Part shown: piece by piece, positions 35,600-48,786 of the stretch | Position numbering within the stretch: position 1 is the stretch's first letter | Layout: each line of letters begins with the position of its first letter | Assembly: GCF_041146795.1 (NCBI RefSeq) | Contig: NC_135168.1 | Span: forward strand, 39,378,370-39,442,369 | DNA from: Maylandia zebra | Taxonomy: Eukaryota; Chordata; Actinopteri; Cichliformes; Cichlidae | DNA length: 64,000 bases | Direction of reading: 5' to 3' | Notes under the pieces: generated by a model | Seen by the model: the letters and a program-made list of their open reading frames with translations, nothing else | What the model was told of the DNA's origin: nothing | Database searches by the model: none | Translations under genes and position numbers: made by a program

Positions 35600-36300
35600 T
35601 GCATGCGCATATCAGGAGGAAAAATGCGCCGCGCTGGCGCCTCCTGACGACAGTTATGGGCTACTGCCTGTGCACAGAGCTGCAGGAGAGAGGGTCTTTC
35701 TCACATTTCCCGATTTCTCCCAGCCGAGTCCGCTCTGCCCGCTTCCACATCACGGCCGACAGCAAACCGAGACGACGTGAGCCCGGCGCGCTTAAATCAC
35801 CACATTCAACCCGGCCGGCCTCCTGTGCACAACATCCGTGCGTCGTCACATACGGACAAGGTGAGTGAAAATCGACACGACCGCACGGAGCGTCGCGGTG
35901 TTTTTGCTATTTGGTAGGCGACCGAAAGCCTCGTCGCTCGGTCTCCCCAGGCCAGGCTAGTTGTCTGGCGCAGACGGAGATGAGGCCAGTTTTTTTTCGG
36001 CCTGATCTCCCTCTCTTTCTCTCTCTGCCCACTAGCTGGGAACATAAAGCCCCGGCGTTGTTATTATGGTGGCGGCCCCTCGGCACAGATTTCACGCTCG
36101 TCCACGTAGCAGCGGTGATCGAGGGGCTAACGTTATTGTCGTGGAGCGCGTCGGGTGGAAGTTTGTGCTCAGGATAGAACCGCTCCGTGATTTTCACGGG
36201 AATTCCTTTATCGAGGGGACCAGACGGCACAGCTCGGCACCGAGCAGAACTGCTTTCTACAACTTTGTGGCTCAGTGTGCACGGTGTTAGGAAATTATCG
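35600..36300 (+). promoter_or_regulatory. CpG island with probable non-coding first exon
   Basis: CpG density rises abruptly against the AT-rich surroundings, with runs such as CGCCGCGCTGGCGCC and CCCGGCGCGC. A consensus donor ends a likely first exon at 35,860 (GGACAAG|GTGAGTG). The open frame across it (from about 35,658) has no recognisable protein and is probably 5' UTR. Rightward transcription is suggested by the donor. No acceptor exon with protein similarity follows in the window. By analogy with human 5q33, NDST1 or SYNPO are possible owners, but nothing in the sequence proves this. Confidence 0.55.
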
Positions 36301-39300
36301 CCCTCCCATAAGTTTGCGCTATCCGGCCGCAGTGTTAACAGCAGACCTGTTACAGTGCTGTGGTTAAAAAGGCGAATGATAGTGTGCGTAAAATAACAGA
36401 TTTATGCGAGTGTCTGCTGCGCGTGGCAGAGGTGGACAAAAGATTAGCACGGGAGTGTAACTAGTGCTTTAATATGACTTCATTTGATTTAGGTGATCAT
36501 ATTTTTTTCTTGAAACTTGCTTGTTCAAAGCTGTTATTATGGGATTTATCAGATACCTGTAGGAGTCATCTAAATGCTGGTGTTTGTTTATTGATTTTTC
36601 TAATTTACTAACTGTTTACAACTAATAATGTGAAGCTGATTAGGTCAAATTATTAACCAGATGAGGGTTTTTTTGTATTCTGAGAAAGTGGGACATTTTC
36701 AAATGCACGAGAAATGCACCCGGTTCTGATATGTTTACATGTGGCTTGGTGGTTGTTGTAAAAGGGCTCCAGCCATGCACAGAAGGAAGGCTCAGATACG
36801 ATTTGTGTCTTCTCTCTGTGAGCCTGCTTTGTTGCTCTTGTCTGGCGTAAAATGGAGCAAATGCATGCCTCCACCAAGCACCGCATCCGTTAAAAACTAT
36901 AAACACTTAAAAAAAAAAAAAGAAAAGAGAGAAAAAAGGGGGGTAGGCAGTCCAGACCTGCCTGAAATCTGTTGCCTTGGGGCGTTGGAGCATGGAAGTG
37001 TGCACCTCAAGTGACTAAGAGATTACTAAAGAACAGTGACTCACGCTCAGAATGTATTTGGCAAAGTCACAAGGACTTTCCCTGCATTTTGCCTCAGCTG
37101 CAGAGCAAATTTTTGCAAGTGAAAAGCAGTGCCCTGCTGATTTTATGTATCAAGAGATTCATTTGACCATTGCTTAACTTTTTTTTCTTTTCCTTTTTTG
37201 CTATTCCCAAGCCATGTGTTGTTTATCAAATGTCCCACCCTGCATCTGTGGAGAGAGAGAGAGAGAAAAAAAGTGGGGCTTATTCCATTTTCAGATTATA
37301 TTTTTTTAAGGAGTGAGGTTGCTGTCATTTGTTTGTCAAAATTTTGTGGAAAGCCAGATCCTAAGTTGTGTTCTATTTATCCGTGCCAACTGTTTGTCTG
37401 GTTGTTCTAACCCTCCATCTGACTGCTCCCACTGGCTGCCAACCATGCTGTGATCTAGCGCTTTCAGCTGATGAAGGCTGCCACTGCTGCCGCATCCATT
37501 TGATCATATATCAACATCTTTTCACTTAGATATACCTGTGAAACAGCGCAGCAGGGCTACAATGCCTACACGCGCGCACACACACACATACGCGCAGGTT
37601 GATAAAATAGCGCGGGTATGATGCTGTATGACAGATCGCGTCACCGAGGCGCGTCTTGAGCGTTTATCAGAATGAGGCATGATCACAGGCAGTATGTCAT
37701 TGTAGATTTTAAGGTTTTAACAGGGAACAGAGGGAGATCGGCTGTCGATCAGAGGCTCCAGCCCTTCGTCGTTGCTTATCTCCTTGTAGAGGTGGATGTA
37801 AATTTAATTGTAAGCAGTAACTATCATCACATTTAAAGCTATGTGCAGTAATTGTTGGGAGCTGCAGGGCCCAACAACTTGCCAGCGCTTGTATTTTTCC
37901 ATGTCACTGCTCCTTGTAGCTCCACTCTGTGTGTGGGGGGCAGACCTCTCTTTAGTGTGAGGCCGAAGCCAGGCATCTTTCCAAACTCAACTCCCCCCCC
38001 AACAACCCTCAACCTTCTCTGCTGGTTATAAGCACTGCTTTGTGCCACAGAGCTGCTCCCTATGGTTTTTATTCACATATTACTACAACACCACTAGCTC
38101 CACAAGATACTGGAATCTGCAATTCGACGTAAACCCAGCTAGAGCCTGCTGTCTGACAGACAAAGTCAGATGTTCCCTCATTAAAATGAAGCTTTTGGAT
38201 TAATAAGCCAGAGTTCGAGAGGCAGATTGCGCCACTGTAGCCTCTAAAAAGTAGATTGCGTTTAAGTGTCTTTTCTGTCCCGGAATGTGGAGGTGGCATT
38301 TTTGGGCTTAGGCTGGGCTACCATGAGGCGTATTGGAGAGCAGGAGAAAAGTAAATACATTTCAGACAGCGCAGCACAACCGAGTATTAGCAAATGATCC
38401 GATATCATCTGTAATCCTCGGGAAAACCTGGAGAGTTGTCTTTGAATGGCGCTAGCGTCCATCCAGACAGTTGGCAGGCGGTAGGGGTGTCCACATGTGC
38501 GAGTGGCTGGCGAGGCTAGCTGAATGCTACAGTATGCAGGCAGATCAGATTACTGAACGATTAGCAATGGCCTCCCATCCCCGGCCCGGGGAAATGATTT
38601 TCCACTGTCATAATTCCCTAGACTGAATTACGCCGGCCAGTGACTCAGAGATACTCCGTACTACCAGCCCAAGTACCGCATGGTATAACTGTTGCTCTCT
38701 GGGGAGGGGGAGATATGTTGTGACCCTTGTTGCACCAGAGCACAAAATCGTTTTTTTTCTATTTGAATTTCATTAAGAGCTCCGGGACCTGCTTTCATGC
38801 ACAGATGGCAGTGTGACCTGGCTTCAACTTTGGTTGCACAAAAGGTAGAGTTCAGCGTGATGTTTACTCTTTAGCTGGCAGTGTGACCCAAAGGAGGAAA
38901 ACTGCCCTCAATACAATAAACTGTTCCTCTATTGTGATGCGTGCTAGGCTGATCGGCGATGAGGCAGTGCGAATCAAGCAGGCCTCTAGTGGAATTTTAC
39001 TGAATGGAAAGCGGAGGGGGTTGGGGGAGGAGGGTGGAAGAGAGTCGCTGGTGGAGGTAGGACCATGTTTCCGAGGTGCATACCCCCTGAGGCAGGAATC
39101 CGATACATTCCAGAGGATCCTGTATCCAGACAAATAATGGTAACTGGGGTGTTGTGTTTCATCAAATGACACATGACTGGAGTGTAAGTGCTGGGAAATT
39201 AAGACCTATGTCATGGGCTTGGAGGTAGCCGGCTCTAGTTGCCTGAGGGGTCAGAATGAATGCCAGAAAAGCAAGACAGGTCATGAGATATGGCAGGGAA

Positions 39301-42300
39301 CAGGGTTTGTTTTTTTTATCACACCCATTTCCCCTTACCACTGCTAAGATAGAGACCTTTACATCTCTTTAGTTGACATGCTCATCCAGAAAAAGATACA
39401 ATGAAAGAATGACGTAGTAGGAAAAACATCAGTTGTCTTTAGTACATTAAACTCAATTGTGCTCTGATTAGGCCCACAGCGGGAGTTACACTGAACAAAG
39501 ATTGGCTGTTAAATTGCTTCTAATGAATAACAAAAGAGCCTCGTTTGGCTACCCTCTGTATAAATTTTGATAAGAAGCTGTTTCTCAGGTCCACGGGCTT
39601 CTGAATATTGCGTGACCTTGCTCTTCGTACGGGTTTTTACATCTTCACTTTCCTCCAGATCAACAGCACTAAATCAATGGGTTTAATTTTCTACTTCGAG
39701 TGGAGAGTTTTCGTGCTCTCCAGCCCCTAAGCTAAAGGCTATTTATACTGCAGACAGAGAAAAAGTATCTTGTTTTATTTAGTGGTCAAAAAACAAGCTG
39801 TCGGGTGTTAATGGACTTCACCTCAGCCTTTCCGGTGGACCCTCGGGGTACTGCGCGTTCGTACGCTCGGCGAGGGAGCTCTCGGCACAGGCCTGTTAAT
39901 GAAGCCATTTTCAGAGATGGAGAGATGCCGTAATGGGAACGCACCACTTCACCGCCGGATATTTTAACCCCCCCATCCTCATCATAAGTGCTATCAGTCA
40001 TCGGATATGATTAGATTTTTTTCCCTCCTTTGTCCATTTAGATGTTTGGTTTGCTCTTTTTTTTTTCCAACTGAGTTAGAGATCTGTCAGTGATTTGTCT
40101 CGGTGTTGCTTTAAGAAATGCTTTTAACGCATCCAGGTATTTTAAATTTTAAGCCCGTCTTACATATTACACTAGAAATCAATGATGATTATATTTTAAA
40201 CTATAGGTTTGGTGCTTAAAGCTCATTTACATGAACTTTGAGGGAAGATAGGTAACGGTAGTTGGCGTGGTGGTGGAGGCGGGGATGAGGGTGGTTGTGT
40301 TTATTCAGTTGCCGTGGCCCCGGCCGTGTGTGACTGCACTACGCATACCACAAACATACTCTCACCTACTGTCGAACTGGCATGTGTGCACGCTCTCACG
40401 CATGCATGTCTCAGTCTGTATACAGTTTAGTTGCAAATAGCATCCATCCCTTACTCTAAATAGAAAAGTTCATCTATTTGCATGTATGTCACTGAGGAAC
40501 AGGCAGTAGGAGAATTTAAGGTTTAAGTGGAATTTTGCAAGATTTGCAAAATTGCATAACTAATAACTAGTAAATTGTTAAGCAGTGCCATATACCAAAT
40601 ATACATTTGACCACTGCTTTTCATGCATGTGAATATAATATGGGGCACCACTTAATAATTACACTTTTTTAAAATTAATCTAATGATTGTTTTTTAATAA
40701 GTCAATTAATATAACAGTTGTTCCAAAGGTTAATATGTATTTCCCCACCTGAATACTGCATGTCAGTTATTTAATCTTCACCTAATTTCACTACCTGCCC
40801 TGTTAGCACATTAATAATAATACTATTATATTAGCCCTAATAAATAGGACGCCTAATTAGAAAAGTACTGGTCCTGAAATTCAAAAGTATTGCTGTGACA
40901 CATTGATTAATTGAATTACTTTACGTTACAGCAGCCCTCTCCTTGATTTATATTTAAACATTTTTTTACTCGGATGATTGTTGTCATAACCAAATTGTTA
41001 TGACATAGATTAATTTCATTAGTCGGAGTAATGTGCAGTTAAAATAATCTGTGGGCAAGGGAAATAACAGAAATGATTTACATCCTCTACCAACAGTCGT
41101 TCATTCAGGCCATTTTCTCGAAATCAATTTTAACGCGTCTGCTACTAACAGAAGGGTTTCTCGTGTTTATAATCGTAATGTACCGTGCTTGGATGAGGAC
41201 ACAAAGTAAACAATACTGTGTCTTGCGCTTGCTGCAGTCTTGACAAAGCACTCTTGGATGCTTTTTCTTCAAGTGCCTGCGCGTAGCAGTCGTACTTGTG
41301 ATAAGCCATTTTCAATTTGCAGTGCTTGTAGAGCGTCACGTTGTTGGGTCTCTGTCTTAGTACTCACTATAAGTGATCATGGGTGAGTTTAAGCTGCAGC
41401 TTGTTCTCCACTGGAATGCATTGTCCGGGCTTTGATTGCGTTGATTACTTGCACCACCCCTAATGTAGTCTCATGCTGTCATTATAAAGTACTTCCCTTT
41501 TATGTTTGTCTGACTACAGGCCATGGAAACTACTTCAGTCTCTGCACTGCATTGTTTTGGGTCCCAGTAATCCACCCACCAAGTGTGAAACGGACTCAAT
41601 GAAGTAGCTTTCACAAAAAGCAAAGACCACACGTGTCACACAAGTACAAGCTCCATCATTTTTTTCTTAATCATGAAGTGAGAATAAATTTAGAATAACC
41701 TACGGACTACAGCTGCTAACATGCGCACAAATTGTGACCTTCACAAAAGGAGGTGTAGCAGGTTGCATTAGATGTACTTAAGTGTACCAATTTACAGATA
41801 ACTGACAGTGTAATCAGTGTCTGTACTGTATTTTGCAGTGCTCAGGCCTGTGTTCATGCTGTTTGACGGCTCTTCCTCGAGCCTAAACAAGATCACAGCT
41901 TTGACCTCACGCTGTCAGGCAACCCGTGTTCTCTGTTTGCCAACTCGAGTTTATGTTTACAGCGCTGTCACGATGAGCCGTGATACTGTGAAAAAAAAAA
42001 AAAAAAAGCAGGCAGTGAACACCTACGCAAAGTCAGGTAGAGGTTTTAGTTTTCCTTTGTTAGCCTGTAATGATAGTTGTTGTTCGTTGGGACGGCAATA
42101 CAACATAAGAGCAGGCAGATCTGTGGCACGCTCTTTTCTGTTCTCCGTCCAGTTGCTTGAGAGTCGACCGCGCCAGAGTGGTGGCATCCCACCAGGACTG
42201 CATTGACTTTTGTAGGGCATCTGGTGCCCAGTGCCCCTGTTCTCTTCTCTTTCCCTCTCTCCCGTCTCTTGGCCCCAAAGCAGACGATTTTACCACATCA

Positions 42301-45300
42301 CAGCAAGTCATCTGGTGTCCAGTCGGCTCCCATCTGCGAGTGTATTTGACTTCAGAGCAAACAAAACATTCTAGCATGCAAACGGCCGCTAATACATCTA
42401 AACAGCTCGGTCCCGCTTTCTTCCTCCCCCTTCATCTTTGTTTGGAAACTGTGAGTCATCCTCAGGGTTATGGGTCATCTCCATATCAGTTCATAAAATC
42501 ATACCGAGACACTGAGAATACAGCGCTACAAAGTGACCGCAGCTGATGACACGCCTCTTTTCCATTTTGAATTGCTGAGGTGGAAAGAATTGTGACGGTG
42601 CCGACCCCAGGTTTAGCTTCTGGCAGCTCCGCGTGTACCCCTCCACTGATCCGAGGCGGTGCCACGTCTGCCTAGCCTGCTGTCTCTCATTCATCCTGTG
42701 TGGCAGAGAGATATGCCTCTGCCTGTGTGTGTGTAGCTGTCCCTGTCTGTGCAGGACAGGTGTTGGCGGAGGTTGGTCCAGACACAGCTGGGGTACCTAG
42801 ACAGAAGGACGGCTGGAGACTGCAAATGACAGCAGGATGAATGAGCTTTGTTTTGCCAGGTTTTTGGCCAGTTTTTATTCAAAGGGCGCAGCTTCGAGAG
42901 GGGTCAGTTGTGACAGTCAGGCGGCATAACGGCTGGCCGCTCTCAGCGGAAAGCGTACGGCAGCGAGCGTTCGGTCCTTGCAGAGAGGCTGGGAGGCTTG
43001 TTTGGGTAAAGAAACCAAACTGAAGGAACTTTAGTGGGGTGTGCGAGCCTGAAAACACAAACACAACCCTACCCCCTCTGTGGAGTGTTAAGTGCCCGGA
43101 TATGTTTGGTGAATGGGACACAGGTGTCTGGGCCGGGCTGTATGTGCCTGGCCAGAGGTCTGTGTTTGTTTTCTCTTAGTAATGGCCTCCAACTCTCTGC
43201 TGCAGCTTGACCGAGCTCATTGGCTCTCAGTGGGCCGAGATGGAACCTCCCCCCTTCCCTTTTCCCCCCCCTAAACTGTAGGACTGAGTAGTGGATGAAA
43301 TAGAGTCAAGAATCTGATAATGATATTCATGACGGGGATCCTGTGAATATACATTGAGCAAGCCTGGCACTTTTTTTTTCACCTTTATTCTTTCCTTTAT
43401 CCCTCCAATGCCTCTGATCTGCCCCAGCAAAGCAGGCATTTGAAGTTGTGAAGGCTCAGGCTTTTGTGTCGAGTCCTCAAAGTGCTTATGTGACAGGTAG
43501 AGCAGAGCTGCAGGGGAGTAATGTGACTCCACTATACGGTCCAAAACCTCCCCATTCGCCATCTTCCACACCCTTGTTTCCCATTTTCTTCCCGCACGCT
43601 GGCTTCATCCCCGTACTGACGTCACTTTGCTGAGCTTCCCTTTGTTGAGTGCTAGCCCAAAGGTGCAGTTCAGGCTTTGAGGAAAACACACACACACATA
43701 TACACTGCTGCCACAACTCTATGCTGTGTCTCCCCTGGGAGTGCAACAGGGTGAGGTAATGACTTGTTAACCCCTCAGTCACCTCCGTGTTTAGCCGTGA
43801 TAGCGTCAGGAGTGGCAGCTATCATCACCCTCATCTGATTGTTTGAGTAACCCCTTGGTCTTTAGTTGGCCGCGCCCCAGCGCTGGTTTATGATAACCAT
43901 AGAGTTCATGTCTGGCCTACATAACAGTCTCCCAGTTTCTTGCCCGCCCCTCCACTTTCCTCCAACTCTGCTCTCGTTTCTCCCTGCCACCCTCTGTGCC
44001 ATTGTTTCTGGTGCCTTCTCCTGAGTGCCCTGTTTTATTTCTTTATTTCACTCATCTTTATAAATTCCAGAATCCATTTCTTTTGCCCCCGGGCACAGTG
44101 GGTGATGGCTAGAGAAAGTGTAGCAAATTAAATTTTGTATCCCTATTTTTTTTCTCCCAGGACATTGTTAGGATGGAACAGCAGAAAGAGAAACAACAGC
44201 TTAAAAAGCTAGAGGAAAAAGCCCATTTCCCATGCATTACTGTCTCTGTCCTTAGGGTCAAGGATGGAGTAACACCAACACCTCTATCACTTTTTTTCTT
44301 TCTCTCTCTTTAATTTTCCTTTTTTAGTTCGCTCTTACTGCTGGTGTTCGCTCTCATGCGGCCTAACCTGAAGGTCTCTCTGCTCTCGCTACCGCCGCTA
44401 ACACAATCTGACCCAGTTTATTAGTTTGGGTCTAGTAAATCATTAATCGAGGTTATCTAACTGTTCCTGTAATGATTCCGCCTGGACTCGCGTGTCAGAG
44501 CCTCTCTGTGTTTGTAACCAATAAAGCTCTACCCTCACGGTTCTTGCTTGCACACATTTGTACTTTATCATAACCATCGAGCAAAAAAAAAAAAAAGCAT
44601 CGTCCCTCAAGCTAGACTATATGTTTAATAGGTGTGCTGTGCACTGTAATATGTCATTGTGTCAGAGCACAATACGAGGACTAAGTGCACTGAATGCAAA
44701 TTAATCTTGTGGGATGGCAGCAGCTGAATAGAGTGCGGTTTTGGGGAAGGGAGGGACAGAAGAAGGGCTAACAGTGGCGACAGAGAAGAGAGGGAGAGAA
44801 GAGAGCATGTGAGAAGGAGGAGGAGGAGGGGAGTGGGATGTAGTCATCGCCAGGCCCATTCATCATGCAGTGCCTGCTGGGATGCGCTGGGGTCAGTCCC
44901 GCACAACACAATTACAGCCTGTTCTGGTGTGTTGTGCTCGGCTTCGCTGTGTTCCGACTGAGTTCTGTTGTCTTTTGTTAGATTTCCTCTGTTCCGATGC
45001 GCTCGTCTTCCTCCCTTTGCATGTTTTCGCTTCTCTGCTCTTTTCTGTCCCATCCTGTTCAGTGGCAGATTTCGCATTTTCTTTCTTCTTCTGTTACATA
45101 TTTTTGAACCTGCTGCTCAAGTTGTCACCACAGCAGTTCTTTGAGCTGAACATCTCAATTAGCTACACATTTGTTGTGTTTTGTTTCATTGAGCCTTAAA
45201 CTCAAATTTGTCTTTCTGTGTCTGTTTTCCTTTTTAAATAAATTGCCATGTTTTTGTTCGTGCGGTGTAGCTCGTGTCTTCCGTGTCTCGGGCTTCCTTT

Positions 45301-45846
45301 AACCACTTGAATTGCAGCCACTAGCTTGATTCATGTGATTGACAGGCCTGGCTAGCATGGGGGAGTGAGATGCTAGTAACCATGTTGTTTACCCTGCCTG
45401 CCTGACAGACTTCTCTGAGCCTACAGATGTTTTCAAAAAGCCCGACATGTGTTCTGTGTACTCTTATGTCAGTTGGAAGCATGTCTGATCTTGAGGATGC
45501 CTCAGTCTTTTTGTCCTTGACTGTTTTCCATGCAGGGAAAAAGTTTTTCAGAAGGTCCAAATGTTTCATAAAAAACATTGTGCAAGGATATTTTTGCTTA
45601 TTTATGCTCACTGGCCCCTTTATTACCAGGTCGGGACCCCTTTTTTTCTTTCAGAATTGCTTCAGTTCTTCATGACACAGATTCAACAAGGTGCTGGAAC
45701 TTTCCTCATAGATTTTCCAAATTGGTTTAAAAGGAAAAAGCGGAACATTTATATAGTTAAAAGTTGAACTGTGACTTGTTGGTTTTTGTATTATATGATT
45801 TATTTATTACATTTTATGTGGAGTGAATAAATAAAAGTATATTTAC
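36301..45846. other. Gene-poor stretch, probable long first intron
   Basis: No coding exon can be supported in 9.5 kb apart from one weak candidate at 44,161. GC content is intermediate and few repeats are seen. Open frames are short and lack splice signals and similarity. Conserved regulatory elements may be present, but they cannot be told without a comparison. Confidence 0.45.
44161..44270 (+). other. Weak candidate exon encoding a Lys/Glu/Gln-rich helix
   Basis: A good pyrimidine tract and AG end at 44,160. The frame then reads DIVRMEQQKEKQQLKKLEEK and stays open for about 45 codons. No convincing donor is seen and I recognise no family. It could be an internal coiled-coil exon, an exon with an internal ATG (44,172), or chance. 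Confidence 0.2.
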
Positions 45847-46295
45847 GGTGGCCCCTACAGACAAAGCACATACAAACTTCAAATCACGTACGAACTCTGA
45901 AGCACGTAAAAACTCCAAAACACGTAAAAACTCCAAAACTTGTAAAAACTCCAAAACACGTAAATACTCCAGAAGCACGTACAAACTCTGAAGCACATAC
46001 AAAACACAACAGAAATGCTCCAGGATGCTATGGGCAGTGTTGAGCTTTTGTTACCTAGTGGCTACACAAGCCAGGAAGTACCAACGACCGGATTTGGTGT
46101 GTGGTAGTAACAGGTAAATGAACATTTTTTTAAATTATTTGAATATATATGAGTGCTTGTGTATAAATACACAAACCATACACATATGCTTTCAATTGTG
46201 TAATTTAAGTGATCTAGGTAGCTCTGATTTGGAAGTTCAGTTAACTCTAGGAATGTGTTTTGGAGTTTGTACGTGCTTTGTCTCTAGGGGCCACC
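45847..46295. mobile_element. Non-autonomous DNA transposon with long inverted ends and subterminal repeats
   Basis: The left end GGTGGCCCCTACAGACAAAG and the complement of the right end GGTGGCCCCTAGAGACAAAG match at all but one of 20 positions, and the match continues for a further 15 or so bases. Just inside the left end are about seven degenerate 16-18 base units of the form ACTCCAAAACACGTAAA, which resemble the inner part of the inverted end. No transposase is encoded. Target duplication is not clear. It is hAT-like by style only. Confidence 0.75.
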
Positions 46296-46385
46296 ACATA
46301 TAAAACCACTTTTTTTTTACATTAGTAATTCCTTTTGTGCATAATTTTATATTATTGTTAATAATAAGTTAATTAAAGCAACAAA

Positions 46386-46485
46386 ACAACCTGAAGAGCC
46401 GGTTCGGAGCCGAAAGAGCCGGCTCTTTTTAGTGAGCCGAGCCAAAAGAGCCAGTTCTCTAAAAAGAGCCGGAAATCCCATCACT
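46386..46485. mobile_element. Fragment of a GAGCCG-rich hAT-type non-autonomous element
   Basis: AAGAGCCGG and its relatives occur on both strands in about 100 bases, ending in GGAAATCCCATCACTA. I recognise this from fish genomes as one end of a hAT-type non-autonomous element. The other end is not seen. Confidence 0.5.
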
Positions 46486-47754
46486 ATTGGCTGCACATCC
46501 TTGATGCTAATCTCCTGTTCTGCCACGTCCCAAAGGTGCTCTATTGGATTGAGATCTAGTGACTATAACGCTGTTTGAGTACAGTGAATCCGTTATTGTG
46601 TTCAAGAAACCAGTTTGACATGATTTGAGATTTGTAAAGTGGTGCGTTATACTGCTGGAAGCAGTTATTTGAAGATGGGTTATATTTGCGCTCAGCAAAC
46701 TTCCTGTTTTATACGTTACAACCAATTGTGTTGAGTCCTCTCGATTTGTGGTCATTGACAAAGGCTCATTCAGACCGATTGCAACATGTTGGCAATCTGC
46801 AATATGCAACTTTTTGCAGAAAGGTTGCCTCTTATCAGGCGACCTCTGCAATCATTTTGCGATTAAACGTGGCTGTAATTGTGCAGCACCCTTAAGGTCT
46901 GGGTAACCGTTCAATCACCACAATTTGCAATCAGTCGGAGAATGTGGGGAAACAATCAATATAATCACCAGACATCCACTTTTTATATTTTTTTAATTAT
47001 TTTTTTTAGTGCAAGCAGGTTGCTGTCCCATTTACCCCTCATGCGACTGAGCCATTCACTTGCTCTGAATTAAGAGGCAGCTTAATTGTGTTGGATGGAT
47101 TTTAATTTAATGTAATTAATCAGTTTGCTCTGCTGATATTCTCTCAGGATGGTGGTGCAGGAGATAAGTATTTTTATTTATTTAATAAAACATTGATGTT
47201 TGGTGTATCAATACAACATCAACACGCAAAATATCATGATGCTATGTTGCACCAATTTTTCTTTCGATTTGTTTTGGGGGTGTTTCCCTAACCCTCGTAC
47301 ATCAGAGGTTTCTGAAATGCTTGTGAAATGGCATGGTTGTTGGTGCCAGGTCGTGTGTCCGTAGTCGCTTAAATCACGTTTCATATCTATTCTAATGCTG
47401 AGCTTGATCTTCAGCAAGTCGTCTTGACCACGTCTACTTGCCTAAATGTACTGAGCTGCTGTCATGTGACTTTTTGATTAGGCAAGGCAAGTTTATTTAT
47501 ATAGCACAATTCAACAACAAGGTGATTCAAAGTGCTTTATAAAGACATTAAAAAAATAAAAACGTATAAAAAGGATGATTTAAAATAGATGGATAAAATC
47601 AGTAGTTAAAATGTAAGTTTTAGAATTTAAACTTAAAAATGAAACATTGCAAATTTGGTGCTTTATTCAAATAAATGAATTCAGCTTCTCCGTGTCTGGT
47701 TCTGACTCTGGGAACTGATAAAAAAAAAAAAAAAACAGATCCAGATGACCTGAG

Positions 47755-48786
47755 TAGGGATGGGTATCGTTTAGGTTTTATCCGACACCAGTACCAAACC
47801 GGTACTTTTGAAATGGTGCTGGTGCTTAAACGGTGCTCGAACCGGTGCTTAAAGAATGGAGAACACACAATTTGTCCAAAAACCTCTCATGTTTAGCTGT
47901 TTTTTTGTAAAAAAGATAACAATGCTAGCCTTTTCTGCAGCTATAGGGCATATATGGTATCACTCTTGGCTGGAAGCAGTGCTTAAACAATGGAAAAAAC
48001 ACAAACTTTGTCCAAAAACCTCTCATGTTTAGCTGTTTTCCACTTTTTCTTTGGTCATTTTAGGCTTTTTGGCCAGGGTGAAGGGAGTATCTGCCGTCAA
48101 ACAAGAAGACAGCTGCATGTAACTACGACGGTGTTTGCTAGTTCACCTTACGTGCATTAATTTAATAACGTGGTTAGCCTACTCAACGTAAATTACACAC
48201 GAACAACATTAAGCCACTCACTCAGAGAAGAACAGCTGCTGCTGCCATCATCATCTGTCATCATTTCTGCTATACTGGCAGGGCTAGGGGCCAGGACTGT
48301 ACTCCTCGGGTTCTTGGGGGATGTTGCTAACTCCGCGTCCAATAACAGGCAACCCACCCGCAGTAGATGTGCATGGTGTGAGGGCTCGCAGCAAGCTATC
48401 AAATACCGTGCATTTTTCAGCTTTTAACAAAATGCTATGCGTCGCCAGGTGTTTCATCAGATTCGAGGTGTTACCTCCTTTGCACAGTATCAGCTTAAAG
48501 CACTTGTTGCAGGCTGCTGAGTTTGCATCTTTTGCTGTGAAGTACAGCCAGACTTTTGACCGCTTCGCCTTGGGCATTTTTAATCTGTAGCTCTGCTCTA
48601 ATAGAACGTACGTACCTGGGCCCGCCTACTACGCTTGCAAAGGTGAAATGATTGGCTAGAATCCAAAGTGTATGACATCTCAGGAGAAAAAAAGCACCGA
48701 AATAAAGCACCGAAATGTGCGCTGCTTTTCGGTCTGGTTACTACCGTTTATGTCGGAACCGATGCCATTACCGGTACCCATCCCTA
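47755..48786. mobile_element. hAT transposon, internally deleted, with 8-bp target duplication
   Basis: The 1,032-base element starts TAGGGATGGGTA and ends TACCCATCCCTA, perfect 12-base inverted ends. It is flanked on both sides by GACCTGAG (47,747-47,754 and 48,787-48,794), the 8-bp duplication expected of hAT insertion. It keeps a BED-finger exon of a transposase on the minus strand but no catalytic domain. A stretch of about 60 bases ('tttgtccaaaaacctctcat') is duplicated inside the left half near 47,870 and 48,010. Confidence 0.93.
48284..48577 (-). pseudogene. N-terminal BED zinc-finger exon of a hAT transposase
   Basis: Starting at ATG 48,577 the frame reads MPKAKRSKVW, then CNKCFK and NTSNLMKHLATH, the C-x2-C ... 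H-x4-H form of a BED finger that binds transposon ends. A TAG closes the frame at about 48,284. An acidic-serine tract (DDDGSSSCSS) continues the likely original protein in another frame, up to about 48,215. The RNase-H-like catalytic region is absent, so it is a remnant. BED fingers of this type were also captured by host ZBED genes, but the inverted ends identify this copy as transposon. Confidence 0.85.

Noticed and set aside
35599..35868. Open frame across the CpG-island exon
   Set aside because: CpG-rich sequence has few stops by composition; no protein similarity. More likely 5' UTR.
45814..46002. Periodic Leu/Glu/Phe-rich peptide on the minus strand
   Set aside because: It comes from the 16-18 base subterminal repeats of a DNA element, not from a gene.
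45840..46020. CRISPR-like array of short repeats
   Set aside because: Units are degenerate and contiguous without unique spacers, and they lie inside an inverted-end transposon of a vertebrate genome.
48170..48427. Open frames on the plus strand over the hAT element
   Set aside because: They are shadows of the minus-strand BED-finger exon.
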